This document shows positions 8,144 through 18,326 of a stretch of 30,966 nt of DNA, piece by piece. Position numbers and translations under genes: made by a program. Each line of letters opens with the position of its first letter. The first letter of the stretch is position 1. Location of the stretch: the NCBI GenBank assembly GCA_001839685.1, contig MLAK01001119.1:1-30966 (forward strand), in the 5' to 3' direction. The notes under the pieces were generated by a model that worked only from the letters and a program-made list of their open reading frames with translations, was not told the origin of the DNA and ran no database searches. Origin of the DNA: Tritrichomonas foetus. Lineage: Eukaryota > Parabasalia > Tritrichomonadida > Tritrichomonadidae.

Positions 8144-10324
8144 TTACAGATCCTGCATAATTTGCTCATATAATAAAATTTCTGGCCGTGATTTTTTGTC
8201 AATCTCAAAAGGACTTTTTATTTGATTGATAAATGAATCTGAAATCAAGAACCACTTATTATTTTGGCGTACTACATCGAAATAATGCCCAGAATCTGGT
8301 AAATCTCGGAAATAAACTATCGATTTCATTGAATATAATTTTTGATTTATATGAAGTGTTTCTTTGATGTGAAAAATTTGTTCATAATTCGAATCAGTTA
8401 AATGAATAATTAAGAGAATGTTGATGGACACAATTTGAGTCATCATTAAAGGAGTATTTCTACAGAACTGACAAATACTATCATTTATAGGTTCATTTTT
8501 ACAACAATCTTCAATATTTTGTAATTCAGAGCATGAAATTGAGTAAAGTAGGTTATTTTCCAACACTTCATTTCGAGCGCCACATTGTGAGCATAAAATG
8601 GATTTAGCAATAAATCCAGTCATATTTGCTATCATATTATATTTTTCTTCTAAGTCGTTCAATAAAAATAGTAAAAACGCAGAGGTATCTCCTTTTTCAT
8701 TGTACTTGATTGTTTGTGTAGAATTATTAATATAATAATTTATTATATAATCAATATCTCTTTTGTTAACGATGTCTTTTGTACATTTTTTCAAAAATAA
8801 TAACAAATCGTCTTCTTTATTGAATAATAATAGCTTAGTTCGAAAATGCTCTGAACTCATTAATAATTGAATTCCACTGTTTATGTAACAATTATTAGCT
8901 ATATTATATAAACGAAAAATATTTCCTAGTAATGCTTGATCAAGAAATAGTTTCCCAAAGTTAAACAAATCGAAAATGGTCATAGAAAACCAATCATCTG
9001 CATTGATGTCCTTAAAAAAAGAATCTTCTTCAGGTGAATTGAAGTTGGTTTCACGAAAATCTAAATCGTTTGTTTCTTCTTCTTCTTTGAAATCTGAATG
9101 AAGGACATCAGTTTCCCGAAATTCTATATTTATTGGAGTGAAAACTTTCTTTAATTTGTAATCACCTTCTTTCCTCCCTGATTGTCTCCTAAGATTTCTA
9201 GTTTTGTTTTTTTGTTGTATATATTTTTCTGTTTGTTGCTTTTCTTTGTTTAGGGTTTTTCGCAGTATATATTTATCGATAATTTGTTTATTATGATCAT
9301 TTAATTCTGCGATATTAAAATTGTTCATGAGCTGGTAATAAAACTTGTGCCCCTCATTCCAAAGTAAAACCGTAATTTTCATTCTGGTTGAAAAAGTCAT
9401 TTTCCAAGATTTATTTTTGGGAGCCAGTTTGATTTTGAGTGAATGTAAACTTTCATTACATTGAGTATTCTTATGGGGTTCTGTTTTTTCAAAGATAATA
9501 ACATTATCATCAAGAAACGTATCAAGTCTATTTTTTAAATTAATATTTTTCGCAAAAGCTGGAATTTTAAAATCAATTAAATTCTCATGCAAACATTTCT
9601 GATGGTTATTCGAAAAATGTTCTGTAATATTAAAAAATTGTTCTTTTTTTGTTATCAGAGGTAAATCTCTGTCAAGCATCAGGACTTTAACGAATTTTAA
9701 AAAAGACTTGATTATATCTGAAAATATATTTTTATTGTCGAAATTAAATTTAAGAAAACGGTTTTTAAATTGCTTATATGCGTGATTTACATCTATAAAT
9801 TGAATAATTTTCCAGTTCAACTTAGTAAATATTCCACCTACATTGTTATCGTTATCCATTGTGATACTATCTATTTTTGATAATGAACACCATTTAGAAC
9901 TTAATTTATTTAAAATTTCTGATTCAAGTGACTGGGGAAATCCTTCGCAATTTCCAATAGACCAATGGCTTTTTAATGACACTACATAATAGTCAATTAT
10001 CTTTTGTGTTGCTAAATCTATGAAAGCACCAAAGCATTCATGTGCATTTCTTGGGTGAGACCAAGCAGAATCAAATGAAATGCTTGACTTTTCATTCATC
10101 ATAGAGCGAGCATTTCTCAATGATTCATTTGTTAAATCATTTAATATCTCATCCACTTTTTTAGTTAAACGTAAATAATGCTTTTCTGAGATTGTGGCTA
10201 TATTTAATTTAGCCAGAAATCGTTCAGCTTGACTAAATGATAAACCTTCTGTCAGGCAACTGAGCGTAAATTGAAGAGGATCAACTTTTTCATTACATAT
10301 TTTATGTAAAAGATTTTTTTTTCG
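8144..10324 (-). CDS. DDE transposase-like domain fused to USP deubiquitinase (5' partial)
   Basis: One open frame. Residue numbers count from the GTG at 10154-10156. Residues 1-280 resemble a Mutator-like or related DDE transposase: SISFDSAWSHPRNA (D29), SITMDNDNN (D101/D103) and NTQCNESLHSLKIKLAPK (E235), followed by WNEG. A charged linker (about 295-400) leads to a C19-type ubiquitin-specific protease: Cys box NIANNCYINSGIQLL (C423), GDTSAFLLFLLNDLEE, zinc knuckles CSQC (522-525) and CQFC (562-565), His box SGHYFDVV (H624), and WFLISDS (D640). The catalytic residues of both halves appear present. The frame is open for 56 further codons upstream (for example LTEGLSFSQAERFLAKLNIA, transposase-like) up to an A run containing an N at 10326, with no ATG. 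The N-terminus, including any DNA-binding domain, is therefore missing. Stop TAAG. The USP call is strong; the transposase superfamily is less certain. Confidence 0.8.
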   Translation of the reverse strand, partial: RKKNLLHKICNEKVDPLQFTLSCLTEGLSFSQAERFLAKLNIATISEKHYLRLTKKVDEILNDLTNESLRNARSMMNEKSSISFDSAWSHPRNAHECFGAFIDLATQKIIDYYVVSLKSHWSIGNCEGFPQSLESEILNKLSSKWCSLSKIDSITMDNDNNVGGIFTKLNWKIIQFIDVNHAYKQFKNRFLKFNFDNKNIFSDIIKSFLKFVKVLMLDRDLPLITKKEQFFNITEHFSNNHQKCLHENLIDFKIPAFAKNINLKNRLDTFLDDNVIIFEKTEPHKNTQCNESLHSLKIKLAPKNKSWKMTFSTRMKITVLLWNEGHKFYYQLMNNFNIAELNDHNKQIIDKYILRKTLNKEKQQTEKYIQQKNKTRNLRRQSGRKEGDYKLKKVFTPINIEFRETDVLHSDFKEEEETNDLDFRETNFNSPEEDSFFKDINADDWFSMTIFDLFNFGKLFLDQALLGNIFRLYNIANNCYINSGIQLLMSSEHFRTKLLLFNKEDDLLLFLKKCTKDIVNKRDIDYIINYYINNSTQTIKYNEKGDTSAFLLFLLNDLEEKYNMIANMTGFIAKSILCSQCGARNEVLENNLLYSISCSELQNIEDCCKNEPINDSICQFCRNTPLMMTQIVSINILLIIHLTDSNYEQIFHIKETLHINQKLYSMKSIVYFRDLPDSGHYFDVVRQNNKWFLISDSFINQIKSPFEIDKKSRPEILLYEQIMQDL

Positions 10325-10325
10325 G

Positions 10326-10342
10326 NAAAAAAAAAAAAAAAA
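10326..10342. other. Ambiguous base and A run at the 5' break of the fusion gene
   Basis: A single N at 10326 is followed by 16 A. The transposase frame is open up to this point and closes just beyond it. The B56 gene's upstream region follows at once. The N suggests uncertain homopolymer length or a joined contig end. Confidence 0.8.
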
Positions 10343-10355
10343 TATTCAAATTAAA

Positions 10356-10362
10356 TCACTTA
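10356..10362 (+). promoter_or_regulatory. Initiator-like TCACTTA upstream of B56 gene
   Basis: TCACTTA lies 27 bases clear of the ATG at 10390. It fits the first part of the trichomonad initiator TCAYTW. The upstream region of this gene is squeezed between the A run and the ATG. Confidence 0.4.
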
Positions 10363-10389
10363 ATTATTTGCGAACAAAATTTTTGGTGC

Positions 10390-11742
10390 ATGATTGCAAA
10401 AAATCTACCTGTTCTTCATCAACTCCCAAAAAATATCAAACCTTCCATGGCAGCATTAAAACTTTCAAGCCGTTCAAGAAGAATCTCTGCAAATCACTTA
10501 AATGTAAGACTTGCTAATAGAAAGGTTAAAGCATCAACTTCAACATCAGTAACTCATACATTTAATCCATTACATGGTGAATTATTTAAAAAAGTTAAAT
10601 CTTTGTGCCTTAATCCTAAGTCACCAGAATACCTTCCTGATGCAGACGACGAAGAAGAAGACACTAACATAAAGAATGATATGCAAAACAAATTCTTGAA
10701 TGTATATAATATCATACAGGACATGACATTCTTAGAGGGTGTACCAAAAGATATCATCGTTCAAACATTCAAAATGGCAGAAATCAATCTTTTCGTCGAA
10801 CCGAAAGATCTTCAAAAACAATATACATACAATGACTTAACAATTGAACTATATAATAATAATTGGGAAGAAAGAGAAAGTTTGTTCTCAATATTATTTG
10901 TCCTTTTAAATTACGAGTGTTTACACAGTCATCAAATTCAACTAATTACACCTCACTTTATTCATAAAATCTTACATTTACTCAATTCACCTGATGAAAG
11001 GGAAAGAAAAATGATTGAAATTCTCGTTATCAAAATAAGTGATTATAACTCATGCTTAAAGTATGATATATTGAAATCATTGCTATCACTTTTTGATGAT
11101 TTTGAAAATATTTCCAATTTCTTTATTATTTCAGCAGCGAAAATTTATCTGAATATGAAATATTATGCAGAAAATAACATCCATACTTTTTTACGCCTAT
11201 TTACTCATGAAAAATTGTGTGATTTCTATGATATTGTCCATTATATCCTCATTGAATATTATCATCGAGATCCCTCTTCTAGAATCACCAGTGTGAATTT
11301 TCTTCTGAAGCATTGGCCTATTTCTAATTCAAAATCAGAAAGTTGCTTTATTTTCCATTTGATATTTTTATTGAAAAAATATAATCTAGATTTGAACGAA
11401 AATCAGAAGAAAATGATAGAGAATTACATACATAAATCTTTGAAAATGGCTGACAATATGTATCAATCAATATCAGTTCTTCAAGTAATGACTGAAATGT
11501 CTAATCTTGAATTTTTATTAAGTTTCTCCAAGAAAATGGGAAGAATCATTATTAACGATCTGTTTTCTTTATGCAATCACTGGTCAGAGTCAGTTTCAGA
11601 TCTCTCAAAACTTATATTAACTTTCATTCATCGAGAAAAAATTGAAAAATTATTAGAAAACAAACAAGATAATGAAGATTCAGAGAAAAAACGGAATATT
11701 TCGTGGGGAAAAATATACAGAATGGCTAAAATATGTAAGTAA
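10390..11742 (+). CDS. PP2A regulatory subunit B56 (B') family, divergent
   Basis: A 450-residue protein with B56 landmarks: a basic, disordered N-terminus; LLNSPDERERKMIEILVIKI (about 197-215), equivalent to the family's LFDSEDPRERD segment; DPSSRITSVNFLLKHWPISN (about 294-313), equivalent to DPxxxxxxxxxLLKYWPxTxS; and a C-terminal NISWGKIYRMAK, equivalent to the W-x-K-I-x-x-x-A motif. The family forms a HEAT-like solenoid that docks onto the PP2A scaffold and catalytic subunits and selects substrates, usually via LxxIxE motifs. The length is typical. It starts 65 bases from the broken transposase-USP frame, divergently oriented, and converges on the large LRR-B gene. The stop lies in TAAA. 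The sequence is quite divergent, so holoenzyme assembly is inferred. Confidence 0.8.
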   Translation: MIAKNLPVLHQLPKNIKPSMAALKLSSRSRRISANHLNVRLANRKVKASTSTSVTHTFNPLHGELFKKVKSLCLNPKSPEYLPDADDEEEDTNIKNDMQNKFLNVYNIIQDMTFLEGVPKDIIVQTFKMAEINLFVEPKDLQKQYTYNDLTIELYNNNWEERESLFSILFVLLNYECLHSHQIQLITPHFIHKILHLLNSPDERERKMIEILVIKISDYNSCLKYDILKSLLSLFDDFENISNFFIISAAKIYLNMKYYAENNIHTFLRLFTHEKLCDFYDIVHYILIEYYHRDPSSRITSVNFLLKHWPISNSKSESCFIFHLIFLLKKYNLDLNENQKKMIENYIHKSLKMADNMYQSISVLQVMTEMSNLEFLLSFSKKMGRIIINDLFSLCNHWSESVSDLSKLILTFIHREKIEKLLENKQDNEDSEKKRNISWGKIYRMAKICK

Positions 11743-11895
11743 AACACTTTTAATAAACAAATAAAATGGAAATTATCTTATAATTACAAAAGATTCTTCG
11801 AACTATTTTTTTAACGAAATTTATATTGCAAAGTTTTTCATACATTTTATCTTTTACTTCTCTTTTATCATTTTAGAAAAGTTTCTCTGAAAATT

Positions 11896-14800
11896 TTAGG
11901 AATTTCGAGGTGGATTTTTGAATATTTCTGAAGTTGAGTCTGAGTCATACGTATATACAAAATTTTGATCAAATGGCGCTTTATTTGCTTTCCTATTTTC
12001 ACCATAATCATCTTCATTTCGCGATAAGTCAGTAAGTGGATCTACCTTTTGTATAATAGGTGATTGTCTGTTTCTCTGAATTGCTTTTTTTAGTAACATA
12101 TTTCTATAAGAAGATTTGGAAAATTGTTGTTTACCAACTTCATAATTTTTATCAGGACTTCCATCAGAATCTGAGACCATTAAAGACATAGGCTCAATTC
12201 CATTGATGTCAACATCTTGTAACGGTTTAATTGGTGAACATTTCTTTAAATTTGATTCAGGTGAACGGACCTTAGATGATGAGTCTGAAGCTAAGTTGGA
12301 ATCAAGTTTTGCAAATTGTTCTAATTCCAAAAACTCGTCAATTTGTGCTGATTCTGTTGGCATGTGAAACATATCTCCGATCAAATCCTTAGTTTCATCA
12401 AGTTGAAGTTCATTTTCATTTTCATAAAAGTTTTGATTATGTTGTATAGTATGATCTTTTTTTTCTTTCACAAAAATTTTCCTTTTTCTTTTGACAACTT
12501 TTTTCACTGGTTTTTTATGTATAACAGAGTTTGCATTTGTTGTTGGCTTGTCTTTCTTTATATTGTCATTTTTATTTAGAGATTTAAGATCATTGTCATT
12601 TTTGATCCTATCATTTTCTTCTTCTTCTTCTTCTTCATTTAAGAGGGCAAATTGTCTTTGGAATAAATTTTCATCTTCATAAAGTAATCCATTATCATCA
12701 ACAATTGGATTAATAATTTCATTTTCTTCTATATGCATATCTTTTGCAATATTTTTGACATTTTGATGGTTGTTACTTTGGCTGCTAACATTTTGTTTTT
12801 CCAAATTAGTCTTCGCTTGTTTCTTAACATTAAGGCCAGGTTTCTTTTTAATTTGTCTCTTAATAGGCTTATGATTTACATGAGACAAACTAGGTTTGGT
12901 TTGAATGGATTTTAATTGAACAATATCAATTTCTGGTAAATGATTTTCTTTATTAAATCCTTCATTTTCAGATGGTTTATTGATAATTACTTTGTCATTG
13001 ATATTACAATCTGTTCCTTCAATATTTGGTGGTAAATCTCGAAGTGGATCTACAGAAAAAGGATTTACTAGTTTTTGTAGATAATGCAAATTTTCATCCT
13101 CTACGCCAGAGTCAATAAAACTACTTCTCAAAGGTGACATACTTTGTCGTGAGGAAAGTTCTTTGATTGCTTCATCAATTGAAGAATTTAATACTCCACT
13201 ATCTTCAGATTGCAGTTCATCAACAGAATGTGGCTTTGTATTAGTAGCTTTTGGTGATAATGGAGAATTAGGTTCAGCTGATGAAGATGTATCATCAAGT
13301 ATCGCATGAATATCACCATCATTATATGAAAATGTTTGTTTAATCAATTCCTTTGATGATAAGTGATTTTCTTTAGATTGGATTTTCTTTGTCATATTTT
13401 TAGTAAGTTTGTGCTTTGGTTCTGGACCAACAATTTCTCGTTTATCATCATTCGGTAATGATTTCGTATCTAAGTGATTATGGTTAGTATATTCATTTAA
13501 TGGCTTCTTTTCATTTCCAAGTTTAGTTGATCTTGTAGGAATAAAAGATTTTTTCGCTTTAGGTTTTGGCTGCGGAATTTTAGTTTTCCTTGGTATTGAT
13601 GTCTTTTTTATAGTATTTTTGGAATCATTTTTTTCATGAGATGATGCAGTTATTGGAATGCTTTCAATATTATCAGTTTCATTGTGTGGAGTATCAATGT
13701 TTTCTTTTCTTTCCAAGCTAGAATTATTATCATTAAATCGATCATTCTCTTCTTGAGAAAGATTATTTGATGTATTATTGAGTTTGAGTGAAGATTGGAG
13801 ACCCTTTTCTTCTGTTGAATAATTATTAGATTCCAATGATGGAGATGAAGATACTGGAGAATGAAATCCAAAAGAAGATGAAAGAATTGAGTTTCCATTC
13901 AAAACTCTCTCATTTCTTTGTCTTGATTTCATTCGTATTTTCTCAATTTGAGTAAGTTTGCTGTCGTCTGTATCGCTGATTTGTTGATCCGGTAAAGAAT
14001 CATTAATATAGTGTTCATCTGAAGAATTAAATGATTCTGATGAAATCACTTCATTTTTCTTCTGTTCTGAAGATTCTCGAATTTTTCTCATTCTATCTTC
14101 AATTCGTTTCTTTTCCGATTCAATTTTCTTATTCATGTTTTTCTCTCTCATGGCTTTTAATTTTTCAAACATCGGTGACCTTTTCGTTGGACTAGCAGAA
14201 GAAGAGTTATTTACACTGACAGAAGAGTTAAATGATCCATCTTCAAGTGAACTTAAGTTACTTACTAGCTGATCCACAATTGACACATTGCTTAAATTCG
14301 CAGAAGTGTTGGGCATTTTAGGAGTGCTCAACACTTTAGGTGTTTCAGGTGTCTTAAATGAGGAATTAATCTTTTTGGTTGTTTCTGGCGAATTTTGAAT
14401 ATTAGATGATTCAATGTTACTAATAAAAATATCTTCATTGTCATTTAATGGTGGATTAATGGGTGAGAGTGATATATTTGTAATATCATCCTTCTTGGGC
14501 GAACTTGAATCAGAAAAAGAGTGGGAATGTGATGATCTTCTTGACCTTCTGCAGACTTCCTGGAAAACATTATCATCAATTGGCAAATTATTCATATCAT
14601 TTGTCATTGATTCAAATGCTGTCTGATAATCTGATGAAAGTGAAGATTCTGATGATTCTATTGATGCTATGATTGACATATATTCTTTATTTGCCTGTTC
14701 AGAATCATCTTCTTCATAATAATAATCATAATCTTCAATAGATTTATTATTAATTATTGATGAAACCTTATATTTATACTCTACTTCACTTCCTTCACTT

Positions 14801-17800
14801 ATCTGAATATATGCCTCTTGAACAGAAGATTCAACCTGATCTCCCTTTTCCTCTTCTTCAAAAAATTGATGATCTTTTTTCTCATGATCATTTTCATCAA
14901 TATTGTCTTCAATTGTTTCATCTGCCCTTTCTTTAGTGTCTTCCTCCTCTTCATGATTTTTGAGATTTTCTTTAATACTGTCTTCATTCATTGGCTTGAT
15001 ATTTTGATCCACATTAGATGTTTCATCTGCAAGTGGATTATTGACACACATGTTTTGTGATTTAATCCACATTTGATATTCTCTTTCTGCTTCATCTTCC
15101 TCGGCATCTTCATCATCATCTCCACCTTTTCTTGTCGGTTCAATATTATGAATATCATCATTTGACAAATCAGAATCTTTTGGAATATCATTTGGTTTTG
15201 GAATTTCCTTCTTACTCACTCTCTTTCTAATTTTGAATAGTCTTTGCTTTATTTTATCAATATTTGGTTTTTTCTTTGACATTGGTTTCAGTTCTTGTTC
15301 CAATTCTGGTTCTTGTTCTAATTCTGGTTCTTGTTCTAATCCTGGTTCTTGTTCTAATCCTGGTTCTCGTTCTATTTCTTGGATTTCATCTACATCATCA
15401 TTAATATAAGTTTTGTTGGGTGGAATATTTTCAATACTGTTGTCTAAATTATAATTATTAATACTACTGTTGTGAATTGAGGTACATGCACTATCAAATG
15501 TTGTGGTGTTAAATCTCACTGATCTTTGAGGGGCTCTTTCAGGAGTTTTGGATGTTTTCATAATGGATTTGATTGGTGTTGAAACTTTGGTCCAAACAAA
15601 ATCACTTTCATATTTTTTATCATCATCTTGATACTCATTCAAATATTTGTGAACCATTCTGTTTGATGGCGGCGTTGAACTAGAATCACTGATTTTATCC
15701 ATTGGTTTTGGAGATGAATAAGTTTTATGGCTGGTATATAACTCTTCTTCTTCCGAACTTTCCGATTTATTTTCATGATAATCAATAATATTATTTGAAA
15801 AATGACATTGTTGGTCTTGTGATTCAATATTTATTTGTTCGATTACATTTTTTTTCGTTGGTTTTTTCAATGTAACACCACAAATTTGTATAAGTGATAC
15901 ATTTTCTTCTTCGCTTATTTTGTCATGAATGCTGTCAATTGTATTATCATGAAGACCAAGTTCCAATATTTCACGTTCTCCTTCTCCTTGTTCTTTTTCA
16001 AGTTGTTCTCTTTCTTTTTGTTCTTTTTCAAGTTGTTCTCTTTCNNNNNNNNNNNNNNNNNNNNNNNNNNNNNNNNNNNNNNNNNNNNNNNNNNNNNNNN
16101 NNNNNNNNNNNNNNNNNNNNNNNNNNNNNNNNNNNNNNNNNNNNNNNNNNNNNNNNNNNNNNNNNNNNNNNNNNNNNNNNNNNNNNNNTCTTTTTCAAGT
16201 TGTTCTCTTTCTTTTTGTTCTTTTTCAAGTTGTTCTCTTTCAAGTTGTTCTCTTTCAAGTTGTTTTTTTTCTTGGTAATTTTGTGGAATAGCCTCTATGG
16301 TTTGTGATTTTGGATCATTTTTTCTGGTCTGATTTTTCTTTTTAACAATCTTTTTTATGACTTTTTTCTTTAAAACTTTTTTGGGTTGTAAACAGCCATT
16401 TTGATTAGATTCTTCAAAGATTTCGTCCAAGTGCGCTTCATCAGTATTACATTTTGTTAATTTGTTAAATTCTATATCTTCCTCGTTTGATAATGTTATT
16501 TCATTTTCATTGTACATATGTGATTTATTTTTTTCATAATCATCAGCATTTGAATCAATCAACTTTCTATTTGATGATGATATTGGTGATTTTGGTCTTT
16601 GTAGTGAACCTTGTTTTGGTGGTGAACCTTGTTTTGGTGGTGAACCTTGTCTTGGTGGTGAACCTTGTCTTGGTGGTGAACTTTGCTTAAGTTGTGAGGA
16701 TTGTTTTGGGGCTTGCGTATTTTTTTTCGGATTAATGATTTTTCTATCTTGAGGAATTTGTTTTGGAGTATTCTTGTTATTAGGGAATATATCTTCTTGT
16801 TTGGAAGATTTAGATGTTTCATTTTGTGATTGGACTCGAGAAATACTTTTCTTTTCTATTGCTGGATTTTCCATTTTGTTTCCTTCGGTTTTCTTACTCG
16901 TCTGATTAACAACGTTTTTTTTGACATTTCTTTCATTTACTTTTGAGATAGGTGTCGCAGTTTTCTTAGATAATTCTTTATTTGGTGCTTCATCTTTTCG
17001 AGATGTATTGGGAGAACTCTTTCCTATGATTGGTGATTTTTTAGGTGTTGATAAAGCTCTCTTTGATGAAGATAATTTAGCTTTGTGAATTTCATTTGCA
17101 GGTGATTTCTCAGTTTGCAAATTTTTGCTCATTGTTGTTTTTTCGTGAATTCCAGGTGAGATTGCTCTTCTTGGTGTTGTTATTTTAGATTCTTTTTCAT
17201 ATTTGTTTGCCGGTGATTTTGATTTTTTTAGTGTATTATTATTATTTGTTTTGCTAATTGTATTATTGTCTGTTTTATTATCTGTTTTACTTTCATTTCC
17301 AAGAAAACTAGAATTTTGACTTCTTACTTGCTTAATTCTTTGCTTTAATTCACTTTTGGAAAGACGAGGGGATTGCCACATTTGTGATTTTTTGAGTTTT
17401 TCAGCTTCTTGTTCTTCAGCTTCTTTCATTAATAAAATTTCTTGTTTCTCTTTTTCTTCTTTCCTTTTAATATTAGCTTTCTTTATTAGTTCAGCATACG
17501 CTTGATAATTCATTATTTTTTCTTGAGCATCTTGATTAATTTGAACTTCGTTGTTTTCATGAATATCATCATTATCGACATTTCTTTGTTTCATATTCAA
17601 TGTTGATCCTTTTTTACCTTTTTTTACAATATTTTTAGTCCTTTTCGTTGACGCATTATCTTTTTTAATCTGATTGAGTAAATCGCCAACTTGATTTTTT
17701 TGAATTGGCTGAATGTTCATATCGTTTGCTGTTTTCTGGATTTCCTTGGACAAATCCTCAATCATTGCAAATGTTTGCTGTGCTTTAATCTCAGAAAGTG

Positions 17801-18326
17801 ACTTTTTGGGGCCAATAATAATTTGATCTGTCTGTATAATGATTTCTTTTCGGTTATTTCCATTAGACTGACTATTCAAATCATTTGATTGAAAATTGGA
17901 TGATGTGGTATACAATTTTAATGGATCCAAATCATCAATTATATATCCCTGATAGATTAACAAAAGTGTCAGGTTTTGAATCGTATGCGCAATTTCTCTT
18001 TCAATTTGAGTAACTTCTCTGTTGTCAATTGATTGAAGCTGTGGTGATAATCCGATTAATAACATAATTCTGTAATAATCATTTTCAGCGAGCGGAGATC
18101 CTGATATTTGAATATCTACTATAGATTCGGAAATTTGAACGCCTTTCAAATCGGAAATTAACGTGTTTGTTGCATTTAAATTTTGCAATTGATCAAATCT
18201 TTTCATAAAAGCTAAAGAATTCGCGTCTGTATTCGATATATTTAGAAAAGAAGAGTTAGTTGGAATGCATATTGGATTGAACCGCTTCTTTTTTGGTGAA
18301 TTTTTGATAATTTTCTTTTTTCGCAT
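11896..18326 (-). CDS. Very large disordered protein with LRR-like N-terminus (LRR-B), split by sequence gap
   Basis: The ATG at 18324-18326 (MRKKKIIKNSPKKKR) opens about 712 codons to the N block at 16045-16188. On the far side the same text (EREQLEKEQKEREQLEKEQ) resumes in a different frame and continues through LELGLHDN to the stop at 11896, giving at least 2,090 residues. The declared gap length therefore breaks the frame; the true gap must differ by 1 mod 3. N-terminal residues about 20-150 form an LRR-like module paralogous to LRR-A (NATNTLISDLKG, SPQLQSIDNR, GYIIDDLDPLKLY). The rest is low-complexity: a charged coiled coil, SPPKQG hexapeptide repeats (about 16590-16690), EREQLEKEQK repeats, EPELEQ repeats (about 15290-15370), many SP/TP sites, and basic KKPVKKVVKRKRK-like patches. 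A scaffold or cytoskeletal role is a guess only. It shares a divergent promoter region with the kinase at 18764. The stop lies in TAAA. Confidence 0.75.
15290..15375 (-). repeat. EPxLEQ-encoding tandem repeat
   Basis: Four to five 18-base units encode EPGLEQ/EPELEQ hexapeptides within the LRR-B protein. Neighbouring units are nearly identical, consistent with slippage expansion. Confidence 0.8.
15973..16262 (-). repeat. EREQLEKEQK-encoding tandem repeat flanking the gap
   Basis: Thirty-base units (GAAAGAGAACAACTTGAAAA...) encode ReQLEKEQKE heptad-like text on both sides of the N block. The collapse of this array is the obvious cause of the gap. The repeat would form a long charged helix or coiled coil. 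Confidence 0.85.
16045..16188. other. Assembly gap (144 N)
   Basis: A run of 144 N inside a coding tandem repeat. The flanking frames do not agree across 144 bases, so the length is an estimate and not a measured value. Confidence 0.95.
16590..16690 (-). repeat. SPP(K/R)QG-encoding tandem repeat
   Basis: Five 18-base units encode SPPRQG, SPPRQG, SPPKQG, SPPKQG and SLQRPK-like text in LRR-B. Each carries an SP dipeptide, a possible proline-directed phosphorylation site. Confidence 0.8.

Noticed and set aside
15894..16307. Plus-strand frames crossing the N block
   Set aside because: They are antisense shadows of the EREQLEKEQK repeat and rely on undetermined bases.
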